Assembly (NCBI RefSeq): GCF_015550595.1
Contig: NZ_JADNBB010000020.1
Span: 1 to 64,000, forward strand
Direction of reading: 5' to 3'
Origin: Parabacteroides goldsteinii
GTDB lineage: Bacteria; Bacteroidota; Bacteroidia; Bacteroidales; Tannerellaceae
Length of the DNA: 64,000 nt
Position numbers and translations under genes: made by a program. The number at the start of each line of letters is the position of its first letter. Within the stretch, counting starts at the first letter, position 1. Under the pieces are notes generated by a model. That model saw nothing but the letters and a program-made list of their open reading frames with translations. It was not told where the DNA came from and made no database searches. Positions 9,009-18,262 of this stretch are shown piece by piece.

Positions 9009-12000
9009 TTATTTTAATGTCATTTGAAAACCTATATTATACACTCTTTGAGTGGGATAGCTTAACCCTTTTCCTCCTCCCATTTCCGGATCCCAGTATT
9101 TGAAAGGAGCGAAAGTCAGTAGGTTGGTGCCGCTCAGATATATCCTCATGTTTTTGAAAGAATATCCGATTTCGGCATTTTTCAATTTAAGGAATGCTGC
9201 ATTTCGTAACCAGAAATCGGAAGTCTGACTATTATGGTCGTTGTTATATTTTGTCAGTCTCGGATATTTCGCATTGATATTCTGGTTGGTATCTGACCAG
9301 TAATCGTCGGCTACAAACTGTAGTACATTCCGGTTGTACTGTGTACCGAAAGGGTGGAAACCACTCATCATCAGCGAAGTGTTGGCAACTCCCTGAAAGA
9401 AAAATGAGAAGTCCCATTTCTTCCATTGGATGGAAGGACCGAAGCCATAGACTATTTCCGGGACAGTGGGAAAACCCAAAGGCACGCGGTCGTCTGAAGT
9501 GATCTTTCCGTCATAGTTCCCTTCGGTGTCCGGTTGGTCTACATATTTAATATCTCCCGGTGCGATGGCTATATTTCCGAGTGTGGAAGTCGGGCTGTTG
9601 GCTATGTCCGCATAATCGATAAATAACTTATCGGTTATGTAACCGTAGTACGTATTTAACTTCTTGCCGACTTGTGAAAGTGAGGAACGTAATCCCGGAG
9701 CTTCATCATATTCCAATACTTTATTGCGGGCAAAAGTGAACGTCCCTTTGAATTGAATCGACAAATCTCTGGTTAGTTGTTCTCCATAATCAATGGACGC
9801 ATCGAATCCCCAGTTTTTGACTTTTGCCAGGTTCCCGTAAACGACAGTTCCGGCTGTCCCCAGGTAATTGGGTATGGATTTTTTCTGTTGGAAGATGTCG
9901 CGTCTTATTTCACGGAAACCATCGATGGTAAAATTTATGGAGTTCAGTAACTGTAAATCCATTCCGACATTGAGCTTTTCTCCGACTTCCCAGGTAATGG
10001 AATTGTTTTGATAACGGTTGTAAGTCGGTCCTTTGTGCGACACTTTATTATTCCCATATCCGGTGGTGAAATCTGCCGTGTTTTGTAAATTTATATCGGA
10101 TAAATAAATGAATCGCACGAGTACATTATCCTGGGTGATCTGGTCGTTTCCTACTAATCCATATGAACCGCGTAATTTTAAGTTAGAGATAACGGGGGTT
10201 ATGGGGTTGAAGAAATTCTCTTGTGCTACATTCCAGCCGATAGCTATTGACGGAAAGAATCCCCAGCGGTTACCGGATGCAAAATTCTCCGAACCGTTAT
10301 ATCCGGCATTGACCTCTATCATATAGCGATGTCCGTAATCATAAGAAAGACGTCCGGCTATTCCCATTTTTCGTCGAGGCAATGACTGTATTAGGTCCGA
10401 TCCCGGTACGTTATTATCGTATTGGTCGAGGTTCCATAAAGCCATTCCATTTACATGATGATCCCCGAAAGAATGTGTATAATCCAGGTAAGCCTGTGCA
10501 TAAATACGACGGTCCCCGTAAACGTTGCTGGTTGTACTTAGTGTCGGTTTAGTCGGGTTACCCATCGGAGATATTTCATACGAATAGGTGCCGTCTTCAT
10601 TTTTGCTATAACTGTTTAATGTATAGCGGTTATATCCTTGTGAACGGAATGTTTCGGTCTTATTCCAATTCTTGAAGGAAAACAGTGCCTTAAATCGCAG
10701 TCCTTCTGTGATAAAGTCCAGTTTTTGGTCGAAGTCGATGTTTGCAAGCACGGTACTTTCGAAGAGGCTTTTATATCCATTGGTAAATAAAGCCATTGGA
10801 TTGGTTGCTCCCTGGTCGTTTCCTCCGGCATAGGCACCCCATTTGATCCAGTTGGAAGAATTGTCTTTTGGATAAGATACCGGGAAATCGACCGGGTTGG
10901 AGTTCATAATAGAACTATATATATCGTTGACGGCGGTGTTAGGGGAGTTCATGTCATTTAATTGTACATTCAGATGTAATGAAATGGTGGAGGTCCTGCT
11001 CATATGGAAATCGATGTTGTTCTGGAAAGCATACTTTTTCAGGTCTATATTGTTGTTGTAGGAAAACAGATCCGCAGTACGATTCTTTAGCATACCGGTT
11101 TCATGGTTGACACCTATATTCATGAAATAGGTGATCTTTTTGGTACCTCCCCGAATATTGAAATTTGCTTTTTGGTTGAATGCCAGATTTTTGAATATTT
11201 CATCATACCAGTCGACATTAGGAAAAACATATGGATTCAGGTTATTCCGGGTCCCGTAGATCTGCTCGTCGGTAAACATGACGTCACCCGTTCCCTGGTT
11301 GGTGATCGCTTCATTAAACATCTCCATATATCTGGCCCCATCGACAAATTTGGGTACTTTGGTCGGGGTGGACACATTGCCTTCTATACGGAATCCAATA
11401 ATCGGTTTTTCAAGGTCTGCTCCACTTTTGGTTGTGACTATCATTACTCCATTGGCACCTCTGGTTCCGTACATTGCAGTAGCTGTGGCATCTTTCAAGA
11501 TAGAAAAACCGTCTATGATCTCAGGATCGAGTGCATTAAGATCGGCGGAACTGACTTCCACACCATCCAGGATAATTAATGGAGAAGTGATGCCGCTCAA
11601 CGTTGATACTCCCCGGATAAAGAAGTCTGCACTGTTACTTCCCGGTTGTCCGCTTCTTTGATAGGCAACGACTCCTGAAAGTCGGCCGGCAAATGAGGTG
11701 GAGAGGTTGGAAGACGGTACTTTTAAATCTCCCGGACGTATTGTTTGGACAGAACCTACAATACTTTCCTTTTTCTGACCGGCACCAAAGGCTGTGACTA
11801 CGACTTCATCAAGCATTTCGGTGTCTTCCTCTAATCTGATGGTGAAGATGGTATTTTTACCGACTTTTATTTCCTGGGATGTATATCCTATAAAGGAAAT
11901 AACGAGTGTATTCTCGGATGAGCATGAGATATTGAACTTACCATCAATATCAGTAATGACACCTGTCGTCGTTCCTTTTACCTGTATAGTGGCATTAATG

Positions 12001-12170
12001 ACCGGCTCATTTGTTTTGGCATCTAAAACAACACCTGTAATGTTTTTTTTCTGCTGTATCGAAGGTAAGGAAACATTTGGTTCTGTCTCTTTGGCTGCGA
12101 GATTTCCTATCCCAGAAAGAAAATAACATATAGCGAGAGAAATAAATACTTTATTCATACATACTTTCAT
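9009..12170 (-). CDS. SusC/RagA-family TonB-dependent outer-membrane transporter
   Basis: 1053 residues. Signal peptide; carboxypeptidase-regulatory-like domain about 42-118 (ITGVVLDAKTNEPVINATI, GKFNISCSSENTLVISFIGY); TonB-box-like DEVVVTAFG; plug domain (ATAMYGTRGANGVMIVTTK); then a 22-strand barrel ending in YNIGFQMTLK. It imports oligomers across the outer membrane with the SusD lid. ATG at 12170; a second ATG at 12158 is possible. First gene of susC-susD-lipoprotein. The 610-base upstream region holds two inverted AGTTC-N5-GAACT sites flanking a promoter, so expression is probably phase variable. There is no N-terminal STN domain or adjacent FecIR pair. Confidence 0.96.
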   Translation of the reverse strand: MKVCMNKVFISLAICYFLSGIGNLAAKETEPNVSLPSIQQKKNITGVVLDAKTNEPVINATIQVKGTTTGVITDIDGKFNISCSSENTLVISFIGYTSQEIKVGKNTIFTIRLEEDTEMLDEVVVTAFGAGQKKESIVGSVQTIRPGDLKVPSSNLSTSFAGRLSGVVAYQRSGQPGSNSADFFIRGVSTLSGITSPLIILDGVEVSSADLNALDPEIIDGFSILKDATATAMYGTRGANGVMIVTTKSGADLEKPIIGFRIEGNVSTPTKVPKFVDGARYMEMFNEAITNQGTGDVMFTDEQIYGTRNNLNPYVFPNVDWYDEIFKNLAFNQKANFNIRGGTKKITYFMNIGVNHETGMLKNRTADLFSYNNNIDLKKYAFQNNIDFHMSRTSTISLHLNVQLNDMNSPNTAVNDIYSSIMNSNPVDFPVSYPKDNSSNWIKWGAYAGGNDQGATNPMALFTNGYKSLFESTVLANIDFDQKLDFITEGLRFKALFSFKNWNKTETFRSQGYNRYTLNSYSKNEDGTYSYEISPMGNPTKPTLSTTSNVYGDRRIYAQAYLDYTHSFGDHHVNGMALWNLDQYDNNVPGSDLIQSLPRRKMGIAGRLSYDYGHRYMIEVNAGYNGSENFASGNRWGFFPSIAIGWNVAQENFFNPITPVISNLKLRGSYGLVGNDQITQDNVLVRFIYLSDINLQNTADFTTGYGNNKVSHKGPTYNRYQNNSITWEVGEKLNVGMDLQLLNSINFTIDGFREIRRDIFQQKKSIPNYLGTAGTVVYGNLAKVKNWGFDASIDYGEQLTRDLSIQFKGTFTFARNKVLEYDEAPGLRSSLSQVGKKLNTYYGYITDKLFIDYADIANSPTSTLGNIAIAPGDIKYVDQPDTEGNYDGKITSDDRVPLGFPTVPEIVYGFGPSIQWKKWDFSFFFQGVANTSLMMSGFHPFGTQYNRNVLQFVADDYWSDTNQNINAKYPRLTKYNNDHNSQTSDFWLRNAAFLKLKNAEIGYSFKNMRIYLSGTNLLTFAPFKYWDPEMGGGKGLSYPTQRVYNIGFQMTLK

Positions 12171-12356
12171 TTCGTATTAAATTAGATTGGTAAATAAATT
12201 CTACGTTGGCAGAATGTGAGTTGTGAACTCTGAAGGGGTTACCCAATAGGGCAACGGGTAGATAATTGGTACTCAAGTCTTTCTTTCCATATTCATGATG
12301 TATTAGGTTAAAAATAATAAATGATACATGCACGATTGTTTGAAATGGTTGAATCT

Positions 12357-12372
12357 TAGTTCTCGAAGAACT
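12357..12372 (+). repeat. Inner inverted repeat of the putative invertible promoter
   Basis: TAGTTCTCGAAGAACT. It contains AGTTC-N5-GAACT, itself a palindrome, and the exact reverse complement of this 16-mer lies at 12690-12705. Confidence 0.85.
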
Positions 12373-12437
12373 ATGTAGTTATTTCTTGTTCTTAAATTCA
12401 AAATAAGAAATCTTCCGTTGTTTTACAATCGATGCGA

Positions 12438-12445
12438 CAAATATA
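12438..12445 (-). promoter_or_regulatory. Second -7-like box TATATTTG inside the invertible segment
   Basis: Minus-strand TATATTTG fits TAnnTTTG; only a weak TTG about 15 bases upstream. It may be a secondary start or chance in A+T-rich DNA. Confidence 0.35.
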
Positions 12446-12646
12446 CAACTATTTATACAACAATTACCATATATAAATCAAATATTTTTTATTTATTGTA
12501 ATATTTCATGCCGAAATATAAAATCAAAGCCACAAGATCACATAAAAACACAGTTTTCACTCTCTATTATCATATCCTCATGCCAGATTTGCAAAACCCG
12601 TAACAAAGCCATAAAAACGAGTCTCTATGTTTATCTTTTCAATACC

Positions 12647-12678
12647 CAAACATATCGTTTTCCAAAGAAAAAAGCAAA
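12647..12678 (-). promoter_or_regulatory. Near-consensus promoter for susC inside the invertible segment
   Basis: On the minus strand, TTTG (12678-12675), 20 bases, then TATGTTTG (12654-12647): a full match to the Bacteroides primary-sigma pattern. Predicted start near 12640, giving a leader of about 470 bases before the susC ATG. It lies just inside the outer inverted repeat. Confidence 0.7.
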
Positions 12679-12689
12679 CATTTTAATTG

Positions 12690-12705
12690 AGTTCTTCGAG
12701 AACTA
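12690..12705 (-). repeat. Outer inverted repeat of the putative invertible promoter
   Basis: Plus strand AGTTCTTCGAGAACTA; its reverse complement is identical to 12357-12372. Confidence 0.85.
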
Positions 12706-12784
12706 TGGTAAGTTGATTTTTACGTATTTTGTTGTGATTTAGCTGTTTAGATAATAGCGATAAATAAGATTCTTTGTATACTAT

Positions 12785-13456
12785 TTATTTTAAACCAGGC
12801 AATAACCTGTAAAGCGTTTTTCTTGTCATAATCCTCTTATTCAGAAAGCTAACAATATATCCGGTTATACAGGCTGCAATAAGTGATCCTTCGCGTATAC
12901 CTTCGATCCCTTGAGTGAATATAAGTGAAATTAGTATAGCTAAAGTAACTAATGTGACATCAAAATAAACCTTGAACTTTCCAAACTCTTTGTTATAACA
13001 ACGGGAGGCATACTTAACAAACGCTTCTGCACTCATCATCGCGACTTTCGGTTTAATTTCGAGTACAACACCGACCGACTGCACAAGACATCCAATAAGT
13101 AATAATGCCATCGACATTCCATAGCCGGACGGATGTAAATTGCCAGTCAACGCCATGTTGAAGTCGATAAATGCAGAAAAAAGAAGGGAGAATGGTAATT
13201 GAAGAAGTATTTCTATTATATCCTGTCGGCTCCTGTCTTTTCTGATAAGCCAGAATTGTCCCAAAATCAAAACCACATTCACTATAAATGTCCATGTCCC
13301 TAATGATAAGGGCGTATTCAGACTTAACACATAATTTACACTGGATATAGGGGTGGTTCCCAAAGCGGAACGAACAATCAGTACAATACCTACAGCTAAA
13401 AAGTATAATCCCAAAATGAATACCGAATACTTCTTTAGTATCTCTTTTATTTCCAT
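12785..13456 (-). CDS. YczE/YitT-like integral membrane protein
   Basis: 223 residues, about five or six TM segments (FILGLYFLAVGIVLIVRSAL, FIVNVVLILGQFWLI, SMALLLIGCLVQSVGVVLE, VTLVTLAILISLIF). The N-terminal stretch GLYFLAVGIVLIVRSALGTTPISS is characteristic of the YczE/DUF6198 group of uncharacterised membrane proteins. No function is established. Monocistronic on the minus strand; its 3' end faces the invertible susC promoter, which would transcribe it antisense if flipped. Confidence 0.75.
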   Translation of the reverse strand: MEIKEILKKYSVFILGLYFLAVGIVLIVRSALGTTPISSVNYVLSLNTPLSLGTWTFIVNVVLILGQFWLIRKDRSRQDIIEILLQLPFSLLFSAFIDFNMALTGNLHPSGYGMSMALLLIGCLVQSVGVVLEIKPKVAMMSAEAFVKYASRCYNKEFGKFKVYFDVTLVTLAILISLIFTQGIEGIREGSLIAACITGYIVSFLNKRIMTRKTLYRLLPGLK

Positions 13457-13542
13457 ATCAAATCTCTATTTGTATATCTTCTTCACAGTTTCCGAAAAAG
13501 ACATACAAATATACGATTTTTTTGTTAAATAAAGAGGAGATG

Positions 13543-15672
13543 TTACTCCTGTTTTTTTGTATATTCCTTTACAAGTCCCAGTAGTATACTTCCATAGTTT
13601 TCGATGATCTTCTTTCCGATCCCGGGTATTGCCAGTAGTTCCCTTGAATTGGTAGGTAACGTGTTTACAATTCCCAGTAATGCTTTTTGTTGCAGGATTG
13701 TGTAGGGAGGTAATTCTTTTTCTGTTGCCAGTTCATATCTCCACCGTTTGATACTGTTGTAAAGCTCCGGATGCAGTATGTCGCTTGAGACAGCCACCTT
13801 AGCCGGTTGCGAAGAACGTTCGGAACGTTTCTTTGCCGAAGCTGGTGGTTCGATTGCTGCTTTCGATCTGGCTGAGAGATACCGGGCGACACTGAAACCC
13901 TCTTTGCATGCTTTCAACGTCTCCTGTTTCAGATGAAGCTCCTCAGTGAATTTGCCGATCGCATTGTTTACTGCTTTCCGGCTCTCCTTATTGTCTATTT
14001 CAACGGCAGAGTTCTCTTCCAGGGAAGAGCACAGGCTGTCGATGTGTTCTATGAAGTAAGCAACTCCTTTCCTGACACGTTCCTGGATCATTTCATCCTG
14101 CTGGTAATTCGGATTTCCCGAAATCATACGACTTAACTGTTGTTGGAAACGTCCCCCCACTTCTGTTATTACATCGCGGAATGCATCGCGGGTATTGGCA
14201 TATTGTGTGTTGAGTTCCGGATATAACTTTTGCAAATGAGTATAAACCATATAAGCCGCATATTGCAGGCGTTGTTGTATAGAAGTGAAATTAAAAAGAT
14301 CAGTTACTAATTCTTCGAAATAGTGCTGCTGTGCCTTTTCAAGCTGTTCTTTCCCCGGTTGCTTATCGGCTACGGAAGAGGAAAACTCTTGTATCCGTAA
14401 GTCCTTGATCATGGCGTTACGGGTGATCGGACTGCTTAATACCAAACCTTCCAATGTTTTGCAACGGCTAAGTGCGACATATACCTGACCGTGCGAGAAA
14501 GCGGCAGAAGCATCGATAATGGCATGTTCGAAGGTAAGTCCCTGACTTTTATGGATCGTGATGGCCCAAGCCGTTTTCAATGGATATTGGCTGAATGTTC
14601 CGGCAATCGTTTCCGTAATCTCTTTCGTTTCCGGATTGATCGTGTATTTAACGTTACTCCAGGTCTCTTTTTCAACCTGTATCTCATTTCCGTCTTCTCC
14701 CACGACGGTGATTTTGTTTGGGTTGATAAAGACAATCTTTCCGATTTTCCCGTTATAGTAACGATGATCGCCCGAAGAATCATTCTTCACAAACATCACC
14801 TGGGCACCGCATTTCAGTTCCAGGTTATCGTCTGTCGGATAGGAGTATTCCGGGAAATCGTTATTTATCTCGGCCGTGAACCTGTATGATTTACCGGGTA
14901 ATTCGGCCAGCTTCCGCTTGTTGATTTGCTGGGCCTGATAGTTATGTGTCGTAAGAGTGATATACCCCAGTTTGTCATCAGGTCTGAAATCGGGAACATA
15001 CCGCTGGTTAAGCATCCGGAGGGTTTCGTCATCGAAGCAGTTCTCACGGATATTGTTCAACAGGTTGATAAATACACTGTCGCTTTGGCGGTAGACATGT
15101 GTGAGTTCGATACTGAAATAAGTACTTTCGGAGAGTGCTTTGCTGTCGAAGAAGAAAGTAGAAGCATAATGCTCTTTCAGCAGGTTCCATTCTTCATCTT
15201 TGGCAACGGGCGCAAGCTGTTGCAGGTCACCGATAAGCAGTAACTGCACGCCTCCAAAGGGTTTTGAATGATCTTTGTAACGGCAAAGTACATCACTTAT
15301 CGCATCCAGCAGATCGGCACGTACCATGCTGACCTCGTCTATCACCAGTAAATCCATGCTGCGGATAATATTGATTTTATCCCGGCTGAATTTATTAGAG
15401 AAGTTATTCGACTGGCTCCCGGCTTTGTTGGCCGAAGGAATATAAGGGCCGAAAGGCAACTGGAAGAAAGAGTGGATCGTAACGCCACCGGCATTAATAG
15501 CCGCTACTCCTGTGGGAGCTACAACGATCATTCGCTTGGGGGAGACCTCTTTTAATCTTTTCAGAAATGTTGTTTTTCCGGTTCCTGCCTTTCCTGTCAG
15601 GAAGAGGTGGGTACCGGTGTTCTGCAGGAAGTTGAAGGCAAGGTCAAATTGTTGGTTCATTTGCATAGTCAT
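13543..15672 (-). CDS. PIF1/RecD2-like superfamily 1 helicase with C-terminal HRDC domain
   Basis: About 709 residues from the ATG at 15672 (ATGs at 15666 and 15660 are alternatives; the frame's upstream TTG overlaps a terminator stem). Walker A GKAGTGKTT about residue 26, APTGVAA (motif Ia), LLVIDEVSM (motif II), GDLQQLAPV (motif III), then AWAITIHKSQGLTF and QVYVALSRCKTLEGL (motifs V and VI). C-terminal HRDC-like domain with LLAIPGIGKKIIENYG. Expected to unwind DNA 5' to 3' in replication or repair. Own promoter at 15696-15724; not in an operon. The PIF1-HRDC layout is common in Bacteroidetes. Confidence 0.9.
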   Translation of the reverse strand: MTMQMNQQFDLAFNFLQNTGTHLFLTGKAGTGKTTFLKRLKEVSPKRMIVVAPTGVAAINAGGVTIHSFFQLPFGPYIPSANKAGSQSNNFSNKFSRDKINIIRSMDLLVIDEVSMVRADLLDAISDVLCRYKDHSKPFGGVQLLLIGDLQQLAPVAKDEEWNLLKEHYASTFFFDSKALSESTYFSIELTHVYRQSDSVFINLLNNIRENCFDDETLRMLNQRYVPDFRPDDKLGYITLTTHNYQAQQINKRKLAELPGKSYRFTAEINNDFPEYSYPTDDNLELKCGAQVMFVKNDSSGDHRYYNGKIGKIVFINPNKITVVGEDGNEIQVEKETWSNVKYTINPETKEITETIAGTFSQYPLKTAWAITIHKSQGLTFEHAIIDASAAFSHGQVYVALSRCKTLEGLVLSSPITRNAMIKDLRIQEFSSSVADKQPGKEQLEKAQQHYFEELVTDLFNFTSIQQRLQYAAYMVYTHLQKLYPELNTQYANTRDAFRDVITEVGGRFQQQLSRMISGNPNYQQDEMIQERVRKGVAYFIEHIDSLCSSLEENSAVEIDNKESRKAVNNAIGKFTEELHLKQETLKACKEGFSVARYLSARSKAAIEPPASAKKRSERSSQPAKVAVSSDILHPELYNSIKRWRYELATEKELPPYTILQQKALLGIVNTLPTNSRELLAIPGIGKKIIENYGSILLGLVKEYTKKQE

Positions 15673-15695
15673 AGAAATGTTGTTTATGGTATCTG

Positions 15696-15724
15696 CAAAT
15701 ATAAGATAAAAAATATGAAACAAA
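15696..15724 (-). promoter_or_regulatory. Promoter of the helicase gene
   Basis: Minus strand TTTG (15724-15721), 17 bases, TATATTTG (15703-15696). Spacing is slightly short. Predicted start near 15689, just before the ATG at 15672. The -33 element is buried in the terminator stem of the upstream gene. Confidence 0.5.
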
Positions 15725-15763
15725 GGCTCACAATCTAAAAATCAAGCTTGCAAGCCTTTGTTT
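15718..15763. terminator. Terminator of the AspT-type transporter gene
   Basis: AAACAAAGGCT (15718-15728) pairs perfectly with AGCCTTTGTTT (15753-15763); read leftward it is followed by a T-rich tract. Seven T also lie on the plus side (15761-15767). It is 18 bases after the transporter stop. Confidence 0.7.
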
Positions 15764-15781
15764 TTTTATAATGGGGAGAGA

Positions 15782-17380
15782 TTAGACGATCAAACCGGCA
15801 ATTAATTGGATAAACAGGATCAGGAATACCATCGCGATCGGGTAAACTGTTGCGTAAGCAATGCTCGGGGCCGAACTATCGGTCATCGAGTCGGCTGCTG
15901 CAAGTCCGGGTGTACTAGTCATACCTCCGGCAATCGTTCCGATCAGGTCGAGGATGTTGATCTTGAAAACCCAGTATCCGAAACCGACGGCGATAAGCAT
16001 CGGTACTATGGTTATTGCCATACCTACTCCAAACAAGGTCCATCCGCTCTCCTGAAAGGTCGATACCAGGTTTACGCCGGCCGACGTACCGACTTCAGCG
16101 AGGAACAATAACAGACCTAACTGACGGAGCAATTGGTTGGCTGATCCGGACATGGACCAAACGATCGGACCTGTTTTCCCTATTGCACTTAATATAAGGG
16201 CTATCATCAGAATACCTCCGGTAAGACCCGGAGAGAATGAAAACGAGTCGGAGAATGACAAGTTCAACTTTCCGAACAAAACGCCTAATACAATACCTGC
16301 GGCAATCGGGAAGAAGTCGGTATCGGAAAGTCTTTTTTCGTCATTACCGAGTACCTGTCCAACTTCTATCAAATCTTCTTTTTCACCGGCAATCATCAGT
16401 TTATCACCAAATTTCAGAGCCAGGGAAGGTTCGGGAGGAAGATCGATACCGCTTCGGCGGATGCGGGTAACCGTACAGTTGAAGTTCCCTTGTAAATTCA
16501 GATAACCGAGTGTCTTGTTGATTACACTTTTGTTCGTGATCAGCATAGACTGAAGCTCCTGAGTGCTGCCGAAAGGCAGATCGTCTTTAATGCGTTCGCC
16601 TACCAATATCTCCAGTTGCTCCAGCGATTTGTCGTTACCGACGGCTTTGATCAGGTCGCCTTCAACCAACACAGTCTGGGCAGTAGGGATAGATGTTATT
16701 TCGTTATGTTTGATACGTGACACAACAGCTCCCGTCATGCTGCGGATCTGTAACTGAGCCAGTGTCTTGCCACAGATATTGCTGTTTACGATGCGAAACG
16801 CAGCCGTATGCAAGGGAGGGTATTTCCCTTTTCTTTTAGCCTCGAGAGCTTTTGCTTCAGCCATCAAGTCGATATGTAATATTTTCGGCAATAGTTTGAC
16901 AAATAAGATAACTCCGATCACCCCGAACGGATAAGCGATACCATAAGCAATGGATGCCGAGGATGATTGAGTCGAATCGATTGCAACGGCAAGACCGGGG
17001 GTACTGGTCAATGCTCCGGCTATCAACCCGACGAGGCTGGGCGTATCTATATCCAGAAGATACTTGAATACGAGTCCGGTGATACAGGAAGAGCCGACGA
17101 TCAATAAGGTTAGTATGATCAATGTTTTCCCTTTCGACCGGAACGAATCAAAGAATCCGGGACCGGCCTGTATGCCAATGGTAAAGATGAATAACACCAG
17201 TCCAAAGTTTCCAAGTTCTTTAGGAATAATCACTCCGAAATGACCAAATAAAAGTGCAATAAAGATGACGGCAGAGACGTCGAGTGATAAACCCTTAATC
17301 TGTATCCTGCCTAAAATGAATCCTAATGCAACGATCAGGAACAAGGAGAAATAGGAGGACTGAAGCAATGTTTCAAACAT
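15782..17380 (-). CDS. AspT/YidE-type transporter with two RCK_C domains
   Basis: 532 residues from the ATG at 17380 (MFETLLQSSYFSLF); an in-frame TTG at 17416 is less likely. Two halves of the Asp-Al_Ex duplication (each with a STPGLA motif: ALTSTPGLAVAIDS and GMTSTPGLAAADSM) flank a cytoplasmic region with two TrkA-C/RCK_C-like domains (about 205-360; SMTGAVVSRIKHNEITSIPT and PEPSLALKFGDKLMIAGE). The family includes the aspartate:alanine exchanger AspT; members in Bacteroidetes have unknown substrates. Stands alone, with its own terminator. Confidence 0.88.
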   Translation of the reverse strand: MFETLLQSSYFSLFLIVALGFILGRIQIKGLSLDVSAVIFIALLFGHFGVIIPKELGNFGLVLFIFTIGIQAGPGFFDSFRSKGKTLIILTLLIVGSSCITGLVFKYLLDIDTPSLVGLIAGALTSTPGLAVAIDSTQSSSASIAYGIAYPFGVIGVILFVKLLPKILHIDLMAEAKALEAKRKGKYPPLHTAAFRIVNSNICGKTLAQLQIRSMTGAVVSRIKHNEITSIPTAQTVLVEGDLIKAVGNDKSLEQLEILVGERIKDDLPFGSTQELQSMLITNKSVINKTLGYLNLQGNFNCTVTRIRRSGIDLPPEPSLALKFGDKLMIAGEKEDLIEVGQVLGNDEKRLSDTDFFPIAAGIVLGVLFGKLNLSFSDSFSFSPGLTGGILMIALILSAIGKTGPIVWSMSGSANQLLRQLGLLLFLAEVGTSAGVNLVSTFQESGWTLFGVGMAITIVPMLIAVGFGYWVFKINILDLIGTIAGGMTSTPGLAAADSMTDSSAPSIAYATVYPIAMVFLILFIQLIAGLIV

Positions 17381-17464
17381 GTCAGATAGTTTTGTTTTAA
17401 CGATTTGAGAGCGCAAAAGTACACTTTTTTGAGCGTTCAGGCAATCTCCTGGCGAGAATTCTGT

Positions 17465-17472
17465 TACCTTTG
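17465..17472 (+). promoter_or_regulatory. -7 box TACCTTTG upstream of truA
   Basis: Matches TAnnTTTG; about 33 bases before the GTG start at 17505. No clear -33 element at the usual spacing. Confidence 0.5.
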
Positions 17473-17504
17473 CACCGAATAATAAAAAGCAAATAGATCC
17501 GGAC

Positions 17505-18257
17505 GTGAATCGCTACTTTATATATCTTGGATATAACGGTAAGAATTTCAGTGGTTGGCAAGTGCAACCCAATGGTATAACCGTGCAGCAATGCATAGAA
17601 GAGGCACTGGCCACTTTGTTTCGCCGTCCTGTTCCCATCGTTGGGGCCGGGCGTACGGATGCCGGTGTACATGCCCGTACGATGATTGCTCATTTCGATT
17701 GGGACGAGCCGATTGCTGATCTGCCTTTCCTGGCGGAGAAGCTGAACCGTCTGCTTCCGAAAGATATTGCCATTTACCGGATCGTCCCGGTGCGGCCGGA
17801 AGCGCATGCCCGTTTCGATGCCACTTCCCGTACCTATAAATATTATATCACTACTCATAAAGACCCGTTCAATTACGACCTGGTTTATAAAATGACCGGT
17901 AAACTGGACTTTGATGCGATGAATGAAGCCTGTAAAGTTTTATTCGACTTTGTCGATTTTACCAGTTTCAGTAAGTTGCATACGGATGTGAAGACGAATA
18001 ACTGCCGTATCTATAAGGCCGGATGGGAGCAGGAGGGGGATGTCTGGGTTTTTACCGTACAGGCAGATCGTTTTCTGCGTAATATGGTGCGGGCTATCGT
18101 CGGCACTCTGTTGGAAGTGGGACGGGGCAAATTAACAATAGAAGGTTTTCGTAAAGTAATAGAGGCAAAAGACAGATGCAAAGCCGGTACTTCCGTGCCC
18201 GGGCATGCACTTTATCTCGTGGATGTAACCTATCCCGAAGAATTGTTTAATAGTTAA
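17505..18257 (+). CDS. truA: tRNA pseudouridine(38-40) synthase TruA
   Basis: 250 residues, GTG start at 17505. Makes pseudouridine at positions 38-40 of the tRNA anticodon arm. Catalytic Asp lies in [11 protein letters not shown]; the start [16 protein letters not shown] and the later [20 protein letters not shown] and [17 protein letters not shown] match the family, and the length is normal. First gene of a unit with the EamA transporter (5-base gap) and DUF3256. Confidence 0.96.
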   Translation: MNRYFIYLGYNGKNFSGWQVQPNGITVQQCIEEALATLFRRPVPIVGAGRTDAGVHARTMIAHFDWDEPIADLPFLAEKLNRLLPKDIAIYRIVPVRPEAHARFDATSRTYKYYITTHKDPFNYDLVYKMTGKLDFDAMNEACKVLFDFVDFTSFSKLHTDVKTNNCRIYKAGWEQEGDVWVFTVQADRFLRNMVRAIVGTLLEVGRGKLTIEGFRKVIEAKDRCKAGTSVPGHALYLVDVTYPEELFNS

Positions 18258-18262
18258 TATTT

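Larger units (their letters stand above)
12373..12689. other. Predicted invertible promoter segment (317 bp)
   Basis: Bounded by identical inverted 16-mers. As sequenced, the best promoter inside points toward susC, so this is the predicted ON orientation. Flipped, it would read rightward, antisense into the 3' end of the neighbouring membrane-protein gene. No recombinase is encoded in the window, so an invertase would act in trans. Confidence 0.75.
12171..12784. other. Intergenic control region upstream of susC
   Basis: 614 bases without a gene, very A+T-rich. Holds the leader 12171-12356 (no recognised structure), the two inverted sites (12357-12372, 12690-12705), the segment between them with two leftward -7 boxes, and 12706-12784 with nothing recognised. 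Confidence 0.8.

Noticed and set aside
12721-12784. Rightward promoter (ATTCTTTG) near 12770
   Set aside because: The box lacks the TA pair, and it would only transcribe antisense into the membrane-protein gene.
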